64,000 nucleotides of DNA, taken from Marinobacter sp. CHS3-4 (lineage in GTDB: Bacteria; Pseudomonadota; Gammaproteobacteria; Pseudomonadales; Oleiphilaceae). Shown piece by piece: positions 18,828 through 28,204 of this stretch; position 1 is the first letter of the stretch, and each line of letters starts with the position of its first letter. The translations under genes were made by a program, and so were the position numbers. The stretch covers positions 1,512,394 to 1,576,393 of the forward strand of contig NZ_JASGBJ010000001.1 in NCBI RefSeq assembly GCF_030053415.1. The letters run 5' to 3'. Under the pieces are notes generated by a model. It saw only the letters and a list, made by a program, of their open reading frames with translations. It was not told the origin of the DNA and did not search any database.

Positions 18828-20491
18828 GCTCTGTTGCCCGTTACTGGCATACCCTGCGGTACCTCAAACCCATTCAATTATATGGTCGGCTCTGGTTCCG
18901 GTATTACAAGCCTCGTACTGATTTATCGCTACCCCCGCCGATTCGACCGCTTTCTGGAAGTTGGGTAATACCTGCCTGTCGGGAGCCTAGTCTGACTGCA
19001 CCCGAAAATTTCCTGTTTCTGGGTAAAGAAGGGCATCTATCGGGAATCGGTTGGGATGGCCCACAAAGGGAGAAATTGTGGCGCTACAATCAGCACTATT
19101 TCGATGATCTTAACGCAAAAAATGGGAAGGAAAGATCTGGCTGGCACAGAGATCTGTTATTAAGTTGGGTTAAAGAGAACAGCCCTGCATTGGGCTCAGG
19201 ATGGGAGCCTTATCCTACCTCGTTGCGTATAGTGAATTGGGTGAAATGGGCACTAGCGGGAAACGAACTGCCCCAGCCCTGTTTTGGCAGTCTTGCAGTT
19301 CAGGCACGTTGGTTAGAAAAGCGCCTGGAATTTCATTTGCTGGGTAATCACCTGTTCGCCAATGCGAAGGCTTTGATATTTGCAGGTTGCTTCTTCTCCG
19401 GTGCGGAAGCGGATCGGTGGCTGAAGCGCGGCGTGGGCATTATTCAGACGCAATTGCCGGAGCAAATCCTTTCGGACGGAGGCCATTTCGAGCGCAGTAC
19501 GATGTACCATGCATTGGCGCTAGAGGATGTGCTGGATCTGCATAATCTTTTGTTGGCGTTCCCCGACTCTCTTGAGGGATTGTTCGTTGATGGCCGCATG
19601 ACGAAAGGCTTTGCTCATCAGCTGCGCAATACCATTCCTGGCATGATCCATTGGCTGGACGCCATGCGTCACCCAGATGGCGAGATTTCGCTGTTTAACG
19701 ATGCTGCTTTTGGCATCGCACCGGATTGCAATGAATTGTTTGATTATGCGGCCCGGCTTGGGTTTAACATCACAAGAAACCGGCAGACAGGGCTGACGGA
19801 GTTGGCTGAATCCGGTTATTTCCGTTTGGAAAAAGGCCCTGCTTGCGTGTTGTTCGATGCCGCTCCGGTAGGGCCGGATTATCTGCCCGGCCATGCCCAT
19901 GCAGACACCTTGAGCCTTGAAATGAGCCTGTTCGGTCAGCGAATTTTCGTGAACTCTGGTACTTCAGAATATGGGACAGGGCAGGAGCGGCTGCGGCAAA
20001 GGAGTACAGCCGCGCACAATACGGTCGAGGTTGATGGCGAGAACTCCTCCGAGGTCTGGAGTGGGTTTCGTGTTGCGCGGCGCGCCAAGCCTTTCAATGT
20101 GGTTACCCAGTTAAATGGTGATGGGTTACTCGTCAGTGCCTGTCATGACGGTTATTGCAGGTTGCCTGGGAAAGTCGCTACCAAGCGTGTGGTAACCCTG
20201 ACCGACCAGCAGTTGACGTTAGAAGACTCGCTGGATGGTGGCTTCGAATCGGCAGTTGCTCGCTTCTATTGCCATCCATCTCTGCATGCCGAACATATTG
20301 GAGACGGGGCTGTTTCGCTCTCTTTGAGAGAGGGGCGAACGGTATTGTTGGCTTTCGAGGGTGCTGCGAACATTCGAGTCGTCGGGTCAACATGGCACCC
20401 GCGTTTTGGGGTCAGTGAAAAAAATCAGTGCATTATTGTTGATATCGCGCACAACCGACTGATTTCAAAATTAAATTGGGGGAGTTCTTGA
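18818..20491 (+). CDS. Heparinase II/III-family polysaccharide lyase
   Basis: The 557-residue protein has a helical N-terminal toroid domain (RYNQHYFDDLNA, LGNHLFANAKAL with the conserved Asn/His) and a C-terminal beta domain containing GHAHADTLSLEM, typical of heparinase II/III-like lyases. No signal peptide is visible, although lyases that clear periplasmic polymer usually have one; export may need another route or the enzyme may act inside. It starts at TTG 18818 (or TTG 18824) and overlaps wecB by ten bases. In such clusters the enzyme is thought to trim or degrade the polymer made by the neighbouring genes. Confidence 0.83.
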   Translation: MPLSSVARYWHTLRYLKPIQLYGRLWFRYYKPRTDLSLPPPIRPLSGSWVIPACREPSLTAPENFLFLGKEGHLSGIGWDGPQREKLWRYNQHYFDDLNAKNGKERSGWHRDLLLSWVKENSPALGSGWEPYPTSLRIVNWVKWALAGNELPQPCFGSLAVQARWLEKRLEFHLLGNHLFANAKALIFAGCFFSGAEADRWLKRGVGIIQTQLPEQILSDGGHFERSTMYHALALEDVLDLHNLLLAFPDSLEGLFVDGRMTKGFAHQLRNTIPGMIHWLDAMRHPDGEISLFNDAAFGIAPDCNELFDYAARLGFNITRNRQTGLTELAESGYFRLEKGPACVLFDAAPVGPDYLPGHAHADTLSLEMSLFGQRIFVNSGTSEYGTGQERLRQRSTAAHNTVEVDGENSSEVWSGFRVARRAKPFNVVTQLNGDGLLVSACHDGYCRLPGKVATKRVVTLTDQQLTLEDSLDGGFESAVARFYCHPSLHAEHIGDGAVSLSLREGRTVLLAFEGAANIRVVGSTWHPRFGVSEKNQCIIVDIAHNRLISKLNWGSS

Positions 20492-21663
20492 AGATTTTAT
20501 GCCTTTCTTTTTATTTCAGGCCTGATCTGTCGGCAGGTTCGTTCAAAAATACCGCGTTGGTTGATGAATTGGCCCGTCAGGTGCCTGAGGGCAGCCAGAT
20601 CGACGTCATCACCACGTTGCCCAATCGTTATTCGTCTTTTTCTGTGGACGCGGAAGAACTAGAACAGAATGGTCCGGTACGTATTCGCCGTATTGCGCTG
20701 CCCGCACACAAAAGCGGTATGGTCGATCAGTCTAAGTCGTTTGCCACATACGCTACGAGCGTGCTTCGGCTAACGGCAAAAGAAGACTATGACCTTGTTT
20801 ACGCCAGTTCTTCACGTCTGATGATGTCGATTCTGGGTGCTTATGTAAGCTGGCGTAAAAAAATTCCATTCTACCTTGATATTCGCGACATTTTCGTAGA
20901 CACGATCAAAGATGTGTTGCCGGGCGCGATCACTACGTTTGCCTTGCCTGTTTTTTCCCGATTGGAGAAGTGGGCCGTTCGCCGTGCCACGAGAGTCAAC
21001 TTAGTGTCGGACGGATTCGTGCCGTATTTCCAGAAGCATTTCCCTGGTATCGAGTTGTCCGGTTTTACAAACGGTGTCGATCAGATGTTCCTGGATGCGG
21101 CCCCCACGGAAACATCGGTTCCGGAAAAGTCTGAGCTTGAAGTTTTGTACGCAGGCAATATGGGAGAGGGGCAAGGGCTTCACAATATCATTCCTCCCTT
21201 GGCCAAGCGTTTTGAGGGTCGTCTCAGATTTCGTTTAATTGGGGCTGGAGGACGAAGGGATCAGCTGAAGGAAGAGATTGATAAGCGTGGCTGTACCAAT
21301 GTGGTAATCGATGAGCCAATAAATCGGGATGAACTTCTGACTCGTTACGAAGATGCGGATATCCTTTTCCTGCACCTGAACGACTACGATGCTTTCAAAA
21401 AAGTGCTGCCCTCTAAGATTTTTGAGTACGCAGCGCTCGGAAAGCCCCTGTGGGCAGGTGTGAGCGGGTTTTCTGCAGAGTTCATTGAGAATCATGTGTC
21501 CAATTCGGCGGTGTTCCATCCTTGCGATGTAGAGGCTGCGGAAGCGGCGTTTAATCGACTTGAGATCAAGACTGAACGTCGCAGTGATTTTATAGAACAG
21601 TTCAGCCGGTCAAGGATTATTGAACGAATGGCTGGCGAAGTTATTGCGACAGTGAAAGATTAA
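20488..21663 (+). CDS. Glycosyltransferase family 4, WbuB-like
   Basis: The start is set at TTG 20488, where TTGA overlaps the stop of the lyase gene and a strong GGGGGAG site lies three bases upstream; TTG 20476 would place that site inside the gene. The 391-residue protein has the family pattern SFYFRPDLSAGSFKN at the N-terminus, the donor-domain segment EVLYAGNMGEGQGLHN and the end motif LPSKIFEYAALGKP, as in WbuB-type fucosamine transferases. The translational coupling joins it to the lyase and epimerase genes. The sugar transferred is not determined. Confidence 0.87.
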   Translation: MKILCLSFYFRPDLSAGSFKNTALVDELARQVPEGSQIDVITTLPNRYSSFSVDAEELEQNGPVRIRRIALPAHKSGMVDQSKSFATYATSVLRLTAKEDYDLVYASSSRLMMSILGAYVSWRKKIPFYLDIRDIFVDTIKDVLPGAITTFALPVFSRLEKWAVRRATRVNLVSDGFVPYFQKHFPGIELSGFTNGVDQMFLDAAPTETSVPEKSELEVLYAGNMGEGQGLHNIIPPLAKRFEGRLRFRLIGAGGRRDQLKEEIDKRGCTNVVIDEPINRDELLTRYEDADILFLHLNDYDAFKKVLPSKIFEYAALGKPLWAGVSGFSAEFIENHVSNSAVFHPCDVEAAEAAFNRLEIKTERRSDFIEQFSRSRIIERMAGEVIATVKD

Positions 21664-21791
21664 TTATAAAAATTTATGTCGTTCCGGGTTTGTTAAAGCC
21701 TGTGAAAACAATCACAATTACGTTGGCCAAAGGAGTAGACTCATTTTCGTTCTGAGTAACTGGGCCCGCGCAAGATACTTCACCTACAGCG

Positions 21792-22877
21792 ATGCCATGG
21801 ATGAATATGGAAACCGTTAGTTCTACTGGATTGATTGCTGTTATTGCTGCGCTTTTTACACTGCTAATTCTGCAACCAATCGCACGCAAATTGCGCTTGG
21901 TTGATCTGCCAGATCATCGCAAGTCCCATAAGGGCGCCATTCCCCTGATTGGCGGGTTAAGCGCATTTGCTGGCCTTTTGGTGGCTTGGTTGATATCGAT
22001 GCCGTTTACCTCCGGTTTTGGTATTTATCTATTGTGTGCGTTGATGCTCGTCATTCTCGGCGCCATCGATGATGCCAGAGATGTTCCGGCCAAGTTTCGA
22101 CTTTGGGCACAGGTTGTTTTGGGCGCGCTGCTTTCTTATGGCTCTGGTGTCTATCTGACTACCTTCGGAAACCTTCTGGGGTTTGGAGTTATCGATTTGT
22201 TTTGGCTGGGGCCAGTCGTCACAATTGCGGCGGTGATAGGTGCAACCAACGCCTATAACATGATCGATGGTATCGACGGGCTTGCGGGTAGTTTGAGCTT
22301 GGTGACCCTTGGTGGGTTGGCCGTCTTGTTTGCAATGGCAGATGGTTTTGTGCCGGAACTGGCTTTGTCAGTTTCGATAATGATGGCCTTATTGCCTTTT
22401 ATGGGCGCCAACCTGTTGATTCCGCCTTTCCGCCGTAAGATCTTCATGGGCGATGCGGGTTCCATGTTTATTGGATTTTCAGTGGTGTGGCTGTTGGTCA
22501 ATGGGGCTCAGGCGGGGGAATACGCTTTTCGGCCCGTCACCGCCTTGTGGGTATGCGCGATACCGCTGATGGATATGGTGGCCATCATGATCAGGCGGGC
22601 CCGAAAAGGTCAGTCAGTAATGCGGCCGGATCGGGATCATTTACATCATATTTTCTTGCGCGCGGGTCTGTCGGACCGCCAGGCGCTGGCCGTGATCACC
22701 ATGCTCGCCATTCTGTTTGCGTTGGCGGGTATCGTTGGCGAGATTCTGGTGATTCCGGAATGGTTCATGTTCGCTTCCTTTATGTTCCTGTTTGCAGGAT
22801 ACAACTGGGCCATTCAGCACGCCTGGCGGGCAGTGGTTCTGTTTCGGGAGAATCAGGAAGTGGTGGACCAGGAATAG
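21792..22877 (+). CDS. WecA/WbpL-type undecaprenyl-phosphate GlcNAc/FucNAc-1-phosphate transferase
   Basis: This 361-residue polytopic membrane enzyme (about 10-11 segments) carries all the landmarks of the MraY/WecA family: PDHRKSHKGAIPLIGG near residue 40, the DD pair at 93-94, NAYNMIDGIDG at 153-163, GDAGSMFIG, and RPDRDHLHH, the WecA-type cytoplasmic His motif. It begins repeat-unit synthesis by transferring a HexNAc-1-phosphate from UDP onto undecaprenyl phosphate. Whether the donor is GlcNAc, FucNAc or QuiNAc cannot be told. The first Met codons (21792, 21801, 21807) all lie in a short N-terminal extension, so the exact start is uncertain. Confidence 0.9.
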   Translation: MPWMNMETVSSTGLIAVIAALFTLLILQPIARKLRLVDLPDHRKSHKGAIPLIGGLSAFAGLLVAWLISMPFTSGFGIYLLCALMLVILGAIDDARDVPAKFRLWAQVVLGALLSYGSGVYLTTFGNLLGFGVIDLFWLGPVVTIAAVIGATNAYNMIDGIDGLAGSLSLVTLGGLAVLFAMADGFVPELALSVSIMMALLPFMGANLLIPPFRRKIFMGDAGSMFIGFSVVWLLVNGAQAGEYAFRPVTALWVCAIPLMDMVAIMIRRARKGQSVMRPDRDHLHHIFLRAGLSDRQALAVITMLAILFALAGIVGEILVIPEWFMFASFMFLFAGYNWAIQHAWRAVVLFRENQEVVDQE

Positions 22878-22920
22878 TTCACGGTTAAATGAGTAATATA
22901 AGAGCAAGGCAGCTGACCCA

Positions 22921-23541
22921 ATGACCGAAAACATCGTTTGGCACCACCAGAAAGTAACCCGTGCAGACAGGGCCGCCCCAAAAAATCAAAGCCCCTGCCT
23001 ATTGTGGTTTACCGGTCTCAGCGGCTCGGGCAAATCCACCATTGCCAACGCGCTGGATGTGGCACTGTATGATCGCGGCTATCACACGTTTTTGCTCGAC
23101 GGTGATAATGTTCGACATGGCCTGAACAAGGATCTTGGGTTTTCGGACGACGACCGGATTGAGAACATCCGGCGCATTGGTGAGGTCAGCAAGCTGTTCA
23201 CAGATGCCGGTTTGATTGTGCTCAGTGCGTTTATCTCGCCGTTCACCAGTGACCGGCGTTTGGTGCGCAACCTGTTCCCGGCGGGGGAGTTCATTGAGGT
23301 GTTTATGGATACGCCTCTGGAAACCTGTGAGCGCCGCGATCCGAAAGGCCTCTATGAGAAAGCCCGTGCGGGCAAGATCAAGCACTTTACCGGCATCGAT
23401 TCCCCGTATGAGGTGCCAGAGCGGCCAGAGGTCCGGCTAGACACGTCGACGATGTCGGTTGAAGAGTGCGTAGAGCGGCTCATCCGTTATCTTCTGGACC
23501 GACAGCTGATTTTTTCCCCGCCTCAATCGCTTCAACGCTAA
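22921..23541 (+). CDS. cysC: Adenylylsulfate (APS) kinase
   Basis: The 206-residue protein has the Walker A motif GLSGSGKS (residues 32-39), the APS-binding [20 protein letters not shown] segment and [10 protein letters not shown], all characteristic of CysC. It phosphorylates APS to PAPS in the cytoplasm. PAPS is used for sulfate reduction and as donor for sulfotransferases. Its place at the end of a polysaccharide module beside an SLC13 permease suggests a link to sulfate supply, but no sulfotransferase gene is visible in the window. Confidence 0.94.
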   Translation: MTENIVWHHQKVTRADRAAPKNQSPCLLWFTGLSGSGKSTIANALDVALYDRGYHTFLLDGDNVRHGLNKDLGFSDDDRIENIRRIGEVSKLFTDAGLIVLSAFISPFTSDRRLVRNLFPAGEFIEVFMDTPLETCERRDPKGLYEKARAGKIKHFTGIDSPYEVPERPEVRLDTSTMSVEECVERLIRYLLDRQLIFSPPQSLQR

Positions 23542-23561
23542 CTTTTCTGGATGATCCTCCC

Positions 23562-25331
23562 ATGGAATGGCAAGCCATTCTGACATTGCTGACCCTCGCC
23601 ACGGTTCTGGCCGCATTGGTGATCACCCGGGTGTCTGCGGATCTTGTTTTGATGGCCGCCCTGGCGTTTTTGCTGATTACCGGCGTTCTTGGCCCTGTGG
23701 AGGCTTTATCCGGCTTTGGTAACCCGGGAGTGATTACCATCGCTACGCTCTATGTGGTGGCGGCCGGATTGAAAGAAACCGGGGCCGTGCAGTGGATCGC
23801 GCGTTTGCTACTGGGCCACCCGAAAACGGAAAAGGGCGCCCAGCTGCGAATGCTGGCGCCGACCGGTATTCTCAGCGGGTTTATGAACAACACGGCGGTT
23901 GTGGCTATGTTCATTCCCGCCATTCAGGACTGGGCCCAGCGCCTGGGCATTCCTGCTTCCCGCCTGTTACTCCCTCTCAGTTACGCGGCCATCCTTGGGG
24001 GCACCTGCACCTTGATCGGCACCAGTACCAACCTGGTGGTGGACGGCATGCTGCAGGCGCGCCTGGGGGTCAATCTTGGCCTGTTTGAATTGGCATGGGT
24101 TGGCATACCTTTATTGCTGATTGGCGGCACTTATCTTGTGCTGGTGTCGTCCCGTTTGTTGCCGGACCGTGGTGGCATGAAGGAAGAGTTGGAGCTGGTT
24201 CGCGAATACGGCGTGGAAGTGGAGGTCGATGCTGCCGGGCCACTGGTGGGTAAAACCGTCGCGCAGGCCGGTTTGCGTGCGTTGAACTACGGCTACCTGA
24301 CAGAGATAGACCGGGGCGGGCGCCTTATTACTGCTGTAGAGCCGGATCGGATGCTGCAGGCAGGTGACAAACTGTATTTTGTGGGGGCGCCGGAATGTGC
24401 CAGCGAGCTGCGCCGGATTCAGGGCGTGAAAGCGGCCCAGGCCAGTATTCAGAAACTGGACCTGGCTAACCATCAACGTTGCCTGGTGGAAGTGGTTCTG
24501 GGCCAGGAATTCCCTGCGCTGAATAAAACGGTGCGCGAGAGCCGCTTTCGTACCCGTTTTAATGCGGCGATCCTGTCGGTATCGCGGGAAGGTAAGCGGG
24601 TGTCCGGCAAGCTAGGTGACATTACCTTCCGAATGGGCGATACCCTGCTGCTGGAAGCCAGCCACCAGTTCGTGGAGCAATACCGTTTCCGTCGCGACTT
24701 TCTTCTGGTCAGTGCTCTGAACGATTCCACGCCGCCGGATTTTCACCGGGCGCCGCGGGCCTTGGGGATTCTTCTGCTGATGGTGCTGGCGAGTGCGTCT
24801 GGCCTGCTGCAGATCATGGAAGCGGCGTTTTTGGCGGCCGGCGCCATGATCGTCACCGGCTGCATCACCGCCAGTCGCGCCCGACGAAGCGTGGATTTGC
24901 CGGTATTGGTGGTGATTGCGGCGTCTTTCGCTTTGGGCACCGCAATGACGGAAACCGGCGCCGCAGTATGGGTAGCGGGCGGGCTGCTGGGTCTGTTTGG
25001 CCCGTTAACGCCTTGGATGGCGCTGGCCATTGTGTATGTGCTAACCGCAGCCTTTACCGAAGCCATTACCAATAATGCGGCGGCGGTGTTGATGTTTCCG
25101 ATTGGCTTGGCAGTATCGGAACAATTGGGCGTCAGCTTCTTGCCCTTCGCCGTGGCGGTTATGTTCGCTGCGTCTGCCTCCTTTATTACCCCCCTTGGCT
25201 ATCAGACGAATCTGATGGTGTATGGCCCCGGGCGATACCAGTTTACCGATTACATTCGGCTGGGCTTGCCGTTGAGCGTGCTTGTTGGTTCCATGGCCAT
25301 AGGGCTGATTCCATTTGTCTGGGAATTCTGA
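23562..25331 (+). CDS. SLC13-family anion permease with RCK_C domains
   Basis: The start is placed at ATG 23562, 21 bases after cysC; an upstream in-frame ATG at 23466 lies inside cysC and codes for unlikely sequence. The 589-residue protein has N- and C-terminal hydrophobic halves with the family motifs NNTAVVAMF, GTSTNLVV and TNNAAAVLMFP. Two cytoplasmic TrkA-C (RCK_C) domains lie between them (about residues 205-395). Members with this layout include sulfate or other anion transporters and sensors. Pairing with cysC points to sulfate, though dicarboxylate or other anions are possible. Confidence 0.85.
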   Translation: MEWQAILTLLTLATVLAALVITRVSADLVLMAALAFLLITGVLGPVEALSGFGNPGVITIATLYVVAAGLKETGAVQWIARLLLGHPKTEKGAQLRMLAPTGILSGFMNNTAVVAMFIPAIQDWAQRLGIPASRLLLPLSYAAILGGTCTLIGTSTNLVVDGMLQARLGVNLGLFELAWVGIPLLLIGGTYLVLVSSRLLPDRGGMKEELELVREYGVEVEVDAAGPLVGKTVAQAGLRALNYGYLTEIDRGGRLITAVEPDRMLQAGDKLYFVGAPECASELRRIQGVKAAQASIQKLDLANHQRCLVEVVLGQEFPALNKTVRESRFRTRFNAAILSVSREGKRVSGKLGDITFRMGDTLLLEASHQFVEQYRFRRDFLLVSALNDSTPPDFHRAPRALGILLLMVLASASGLLQIMEAAFLAAGAMIVTGCITASRARRSVDLPVLVVIAASFALGTAMTETGAAVWVAGGLLGLFGPLTPWMALAIVYVLTAAFTEAITNNAAAVLMFPIGLAVSEQLGVSFLPFAVAVMFAASASFITPLGYQTNLMVYGPGRYQFTDYIRLGLPLSVLVGSMAIGLIPFVWEF

Positions 25332-25336
25332 ATGGC

Positions 25337-26734
25337 ATGATTGACATCAAACACCACGGAGCGGTGACCGGTGTAACGGGTTCTTGCCACGAGTTAGACG
25401 TTGGCGATTCCGGCATTCTGATTGATTGCGGCCTGTTTCAGGGAGAAGAAGAGGGCAACAGGGCAGGCGCGTCTGATCTGTCGATCGATTTTCCCATTGA
25501 GCACATCAAGGCCCTGGTGGTCACCCACGTTCACATCGACCATGTGGGCAGGATTCCCTATTTGTTGGCGGCGGGATTTGGAGGGCCGATTATCTGCACG
25601 GAACCCTCGGCCATCATGTTGCCGGAAATTCTGGAAGATGCCCTGAAAATTGGTTTCACCCGGGACCGGGCGCTGATCGAACGGGTGCTGGGGCTGATTC
25701 GGTCCCGACTGGTGCCGGTTCCCTACAACCGGTGGCATCCTGTGTTTGAGGATTCTGGCAGTTCATTGTCCATTCGCTTCCAACGGGCAGGCCACATTCT
25801 GGGGTCCGCCTATGTGGAATGCGATGCAGAATCTGCAGGAAAGCCAGAGCGGATTGTGTTCAGCGGTGATCTGGGCGCCCCTCACTCGCCCCTGTTGCCC
25901 GAGCCAAAGCCGCCAGAGAAGGCGGACCGGGTGGTGATTGAAAGCACTTACGGTGACAAGGACCACGAGAGCCGGGTCGATCGCCGATATCGCCTCAAGA
26001 CGATTCTGGAGAATGCGCTGGCGGACGGTGGCACCGTGTTGGTGCCGGCGTTTAGCATTGGACGAACCCAGGAACTGCTGTACGAAATCGAAAGCCTGAT
26101 TCACGAATTCGGTAACGACGAAGTGGCACCGGATCTGCCGTGGCACGATCTGGAAATTGTGGTGGATTCGCCCTTGGCCGCAACATTCACCCGGATTTAC
26201 CGTGACCTGAAGCCATTCTGGGACGCCGAAGCCACCGAGCTGGTTCGCCAGGGCAGGCATCCGCTGTCTTTCGAGCAGTTGACCGTGATCGATAGCCACG
26301 AAGACCATCTGAATGCCGTGGATTACCTGACCCGGTCCCACCGCCCCTGTGTGGTTCTGGCTGGTTCTGGTATGTGTGCCGGTGGCCGTGTGGTGAACTA
26401 CCTCAAGGCCATGCTGGGTGACCTGAGAAATGACGTTCTGTTTGTCGGATACCAGGCCAAAGGTACCCCTGGCCGTGATATTCTGACCTACGGCCCCAGA
26501 GGGGGGTGGGTTGAGTTGGACGGCCAGCGTTATGACATTCGGGCCCGTATCCATCAGGTCGGCGGTTATTCTGCCCATGCGGGTCAGTCGGATCTGGTTC
26601 GTTTTGTATCGGACATTCAGCCGCCACCCTCTGAAATTCGGATCGTTCACGGCGACGAATCCGCAAAAGAATCGTTAAGACACCAATTTCATTCTGTCGG
26701 GCTTGCAGGGATAATGATTCCCGGACTGGGCTGA
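25337..26734 (+). CDS. Metallo-beta-lactamase/beta-CASP RNA-processing-type hydrolase
   Basis: The 465-residue protein has the zinc-binding HxHxDH motif at H64, H66, D68 and H69. Later family elements include FSGDLGAPHSPLL, a beta-CASP segment (VIESTYGDKDHE), SGMCAGGRVVNYL and the terminal QVGGYSAHAGQ. This is the layout of bacterial homologues of CPSF73/Ysh1 RNA endonucleases. No residue needed for metal binding is obviously missing. It starts five bases after the permease gene, so it shares its transcript, although an RNA enzyme has no evident role in polysaccharide or sulfate metabolism. Confidence 0.87.
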   Translation: MIDIKHHGAVTGVTGSCHELDVGDSGILIDCGLFQGEEEGNRAGASDLSIDFPIEHIKALVVTHVHIDHVGRIPYLLAAGFGGPIICTEPSAIMLPEILEDALKIGFTRDRALIERVLGLIRSRLVPVPYNRWHPVFEDSGSSLSIRFQRAGHILGSAYVECDAESAGKPERIVFSGDLGAPHSPLLPEPKPPEKADRVVIESTYGDKDHESRVDRRYRLKTILENALADGGTVLVPAFSIGRTQELLYEIESLIHEFGNDEVAPDLPWHDLEIVVDSPLAATFTRIYRDLKPFWDAEATELVRQGRHPLSFEQLTVIDSHEDHLNAVDYLTRSHRPCVVLAGSGMCAGGRVVNYLKAMLGDLRNDVLFVGYQAKGTPGRDILTYGPRGGWVELDGQRYDIRARIHQVGGYSAHAGQSDLVRFVSDIQPPPSEIRIVHGDESAKESLRHQFHSVGLAGIMIPGLG

Positions 26735-26769
26735 GCCCTTCACACGCTAAGTAAAGGATTGTTTGCACC

Positions 26770-28032
26770 ATGAAAAAGATTGCCGTTGTCGGCCTGGGTT
26801 ACGTTGGTCTGCCACTGGCGGCTGCCTTTGGCGAAAAGCGTGAGGTAGTGGGTTTCGATATCAACACCAAGCGTATTGCAGAGTTGCGGGAAGGTGTCGA
26901 TGTCACCCGGGAAGTCAGCCGTGAAGAGCTTTCGGGATCCACTGGGTTGTCTTTCGCGGATACGGTGGAGGGCATTCGTGACTGCCAGATTTTCATTGTG
27001 ACGGTGCCCACGCCCATCGACGAGTACAAATCGCCCGATCTGACGCCGCTTGTAAAGGCTAGCGAAAGCGTCGGCAAGATTCTTAAAACCGGCGATATTG
27101 TGATTTACGAATCAACCGTGTACCCCGGTGCCACGGAGGAAGTCTGTGTTCCAATACTTGAGAAAGTATCTGGCCTGACGTTTAACAAGGACTTCTTTGC
27201 CGGCTACAGCCCCGAGCGAATTAACCCGGGTGATAAAGAGCACCGCGTTACGTCCATTATGAAAGTAACCTCCGGTTCGACGCCTGACATTGCAGACGAA
27301 GTCGATGCGCTTTATGCGGGAGTCATTACGGCCGGAACCCACAAAGCCAGTTCTATAAAAGTGGCCGAAGCGGCAAAAGTCATTGAGAACACCCAGCGCG
27401 ATTTGAATATTGCATTGATGAATGAATTGTCGATGATTTTTTCTCGGCTCAAGATAGATACCAACGAAGTCATTGCGGCGGCATCCACAAAATGGAACTT
27501 TTTACCGTTTAAACCGGGCCTGGTCGGTGGCCATTGTATTGGTGTGGATCCTTATTATTTAACTCACAAAGCACAATCGATTGGCTATCACCCGGAAATC
27601 ATTCTTGCGGGCCGTAGAGTGAATGACAACATGGGCCCGTATTCAGCGTCTGAGCTGGTTAAGGCCATGATTAAGGCCGGGCACACGATTGCCAATGCAA
27701 AAGTATTGTTGATGGGCTTTACGTTTAAAGAGAACTGCCCTGATTTACGAAATACCCGCGTTATTGATGTGGTTAAAGAGTTAAAGGAATTTGGTTGCCG
27801 GGTGGATGTAACGGACTGCTGGGCCAGCGCTGATGAGGCAGAAGAAGAGTATGGAATCGCTCTGGAGCAGAATCCGGCGAAAGGCGATTACGATGCCCTT
27901 ATGCTGGTGGTACCTCATCGCGAATATGCCCAACAGTCGTCTGAGCAATTACGACAGTATTTGAAACCAGACGGTGTTCTATTTGATTTGAAAGGAGTGC
28001 TGCCGTTAGGGCAGGCTGATTTAAGGCTTTGA
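26770..28032 (+). CDS. tviB: UDP-N-acetylhexosamine 6-dehydrogenase, TviB/WbpO-like
   Basis: The 420-residue protein belongs to the UDP-glucose/GDP-mannose dehydrogenase family. It has an N-terminal Rossmann motif (VGLGYVGLPLAAAF), YESTVYPGATEE, the central helix segment KVIENTQRDLNIALMNE, and the catalytic cysteine in GGHCIGVDPYYLT (C256). Sequence details resemble TviB/WbpO, which oxidise UDP-GlcNAc or UDP-GalNAc to the uronic acid in two NAD-dependent steps. The product could feed the epimerase at 17733 or be amidated by the AsnB protein at 12419. A strong terminator follows, so it is probably the last gene of the module. Confidence 0.9.
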   Translation: MKKIAVVGLGYVGLPLAAAFGEKREVVGFDINTKRIAELREGVDVTREVSREELSGSTGLSFADTVEGIRDCQIFIVTVPTPIDEYKSPDLTPLVKASESVGKILKTGDIVIYESTVYPGATEEVCVPILEKVSGLTFNKDFFAGYSPERINPGDKEHRVTSIMKVTSGSTPDIADEVDALYAGVITAGTHKASSIKVAEAAKVIENTQRDLNIALMNELSMIFSRLKIDTNEVIAAASTKWNFLPFKPGLVGGHCIGVDPYYLTHKAQSIGYHPEIILAGRRVNDNMGPYSASELVKAMIKAGHTIANAKVLLMGFTFKENCPDLRNTRVIDVVKELKEFGCRVDVTDCWASADEAEEEYGIALEQNPAKGDYDALMLVVPHREYAQQSSEQLRQYLKPDGVLFDLKGVLPLGQADLRL

Positions 28033-28055
28033 TCTCAACCTCTGAACTAAACCTG

Positions 28056-28086
28056 AAAGCCGGCTTATTCAAAGCCGGCTTTTTTT
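28056..28086 (+). terminator. Rho-independent terminator of the polysaccharide module
   Basis: The arm AAAGCCGGCTT is followed by a four-base loop and a second AAAGCCGGCTTT that pairs with it, then a run of T. It lies 24 bases after the stop of the UDP-sugar dehydrogenase gene. Confidence 0.9.
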
Positions 28087-28111
28087 ATTAAAGAACAGTA
28101 AAATAAAAATT

Positions 28112-28140
28112 TTGCCACCGTTGAATAATTAAACTATTAT
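28112..28140 (+). promoter_or_regulatory. Sigma-70 promoter of mvaT
   Basis: TTGCCA (28112-28117) and TATTAT (28135-28140) are separated by exactly 17 bases and each differs from consensus at one position. Transcription would start about 58 bases before the mvaT ATG, within an AT-rich stretch suited to autoregulation by MvaT. Confidence 0.6.
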
Positions 28141-28204
28141 TTACGCGACTTTCAGTCATTTCCATATTAAAGGTTTTGATTTCAAATAAAGGGTTTTGTT
28201 ATCC

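Noticed and set aside
25763..26650. 295-codon minus-strand open frame
   Set aside because: It is opposite the beta-CASP hydrolase, which has intact zinc ligands. The antisense product shows no domain and has shadow-type composition.
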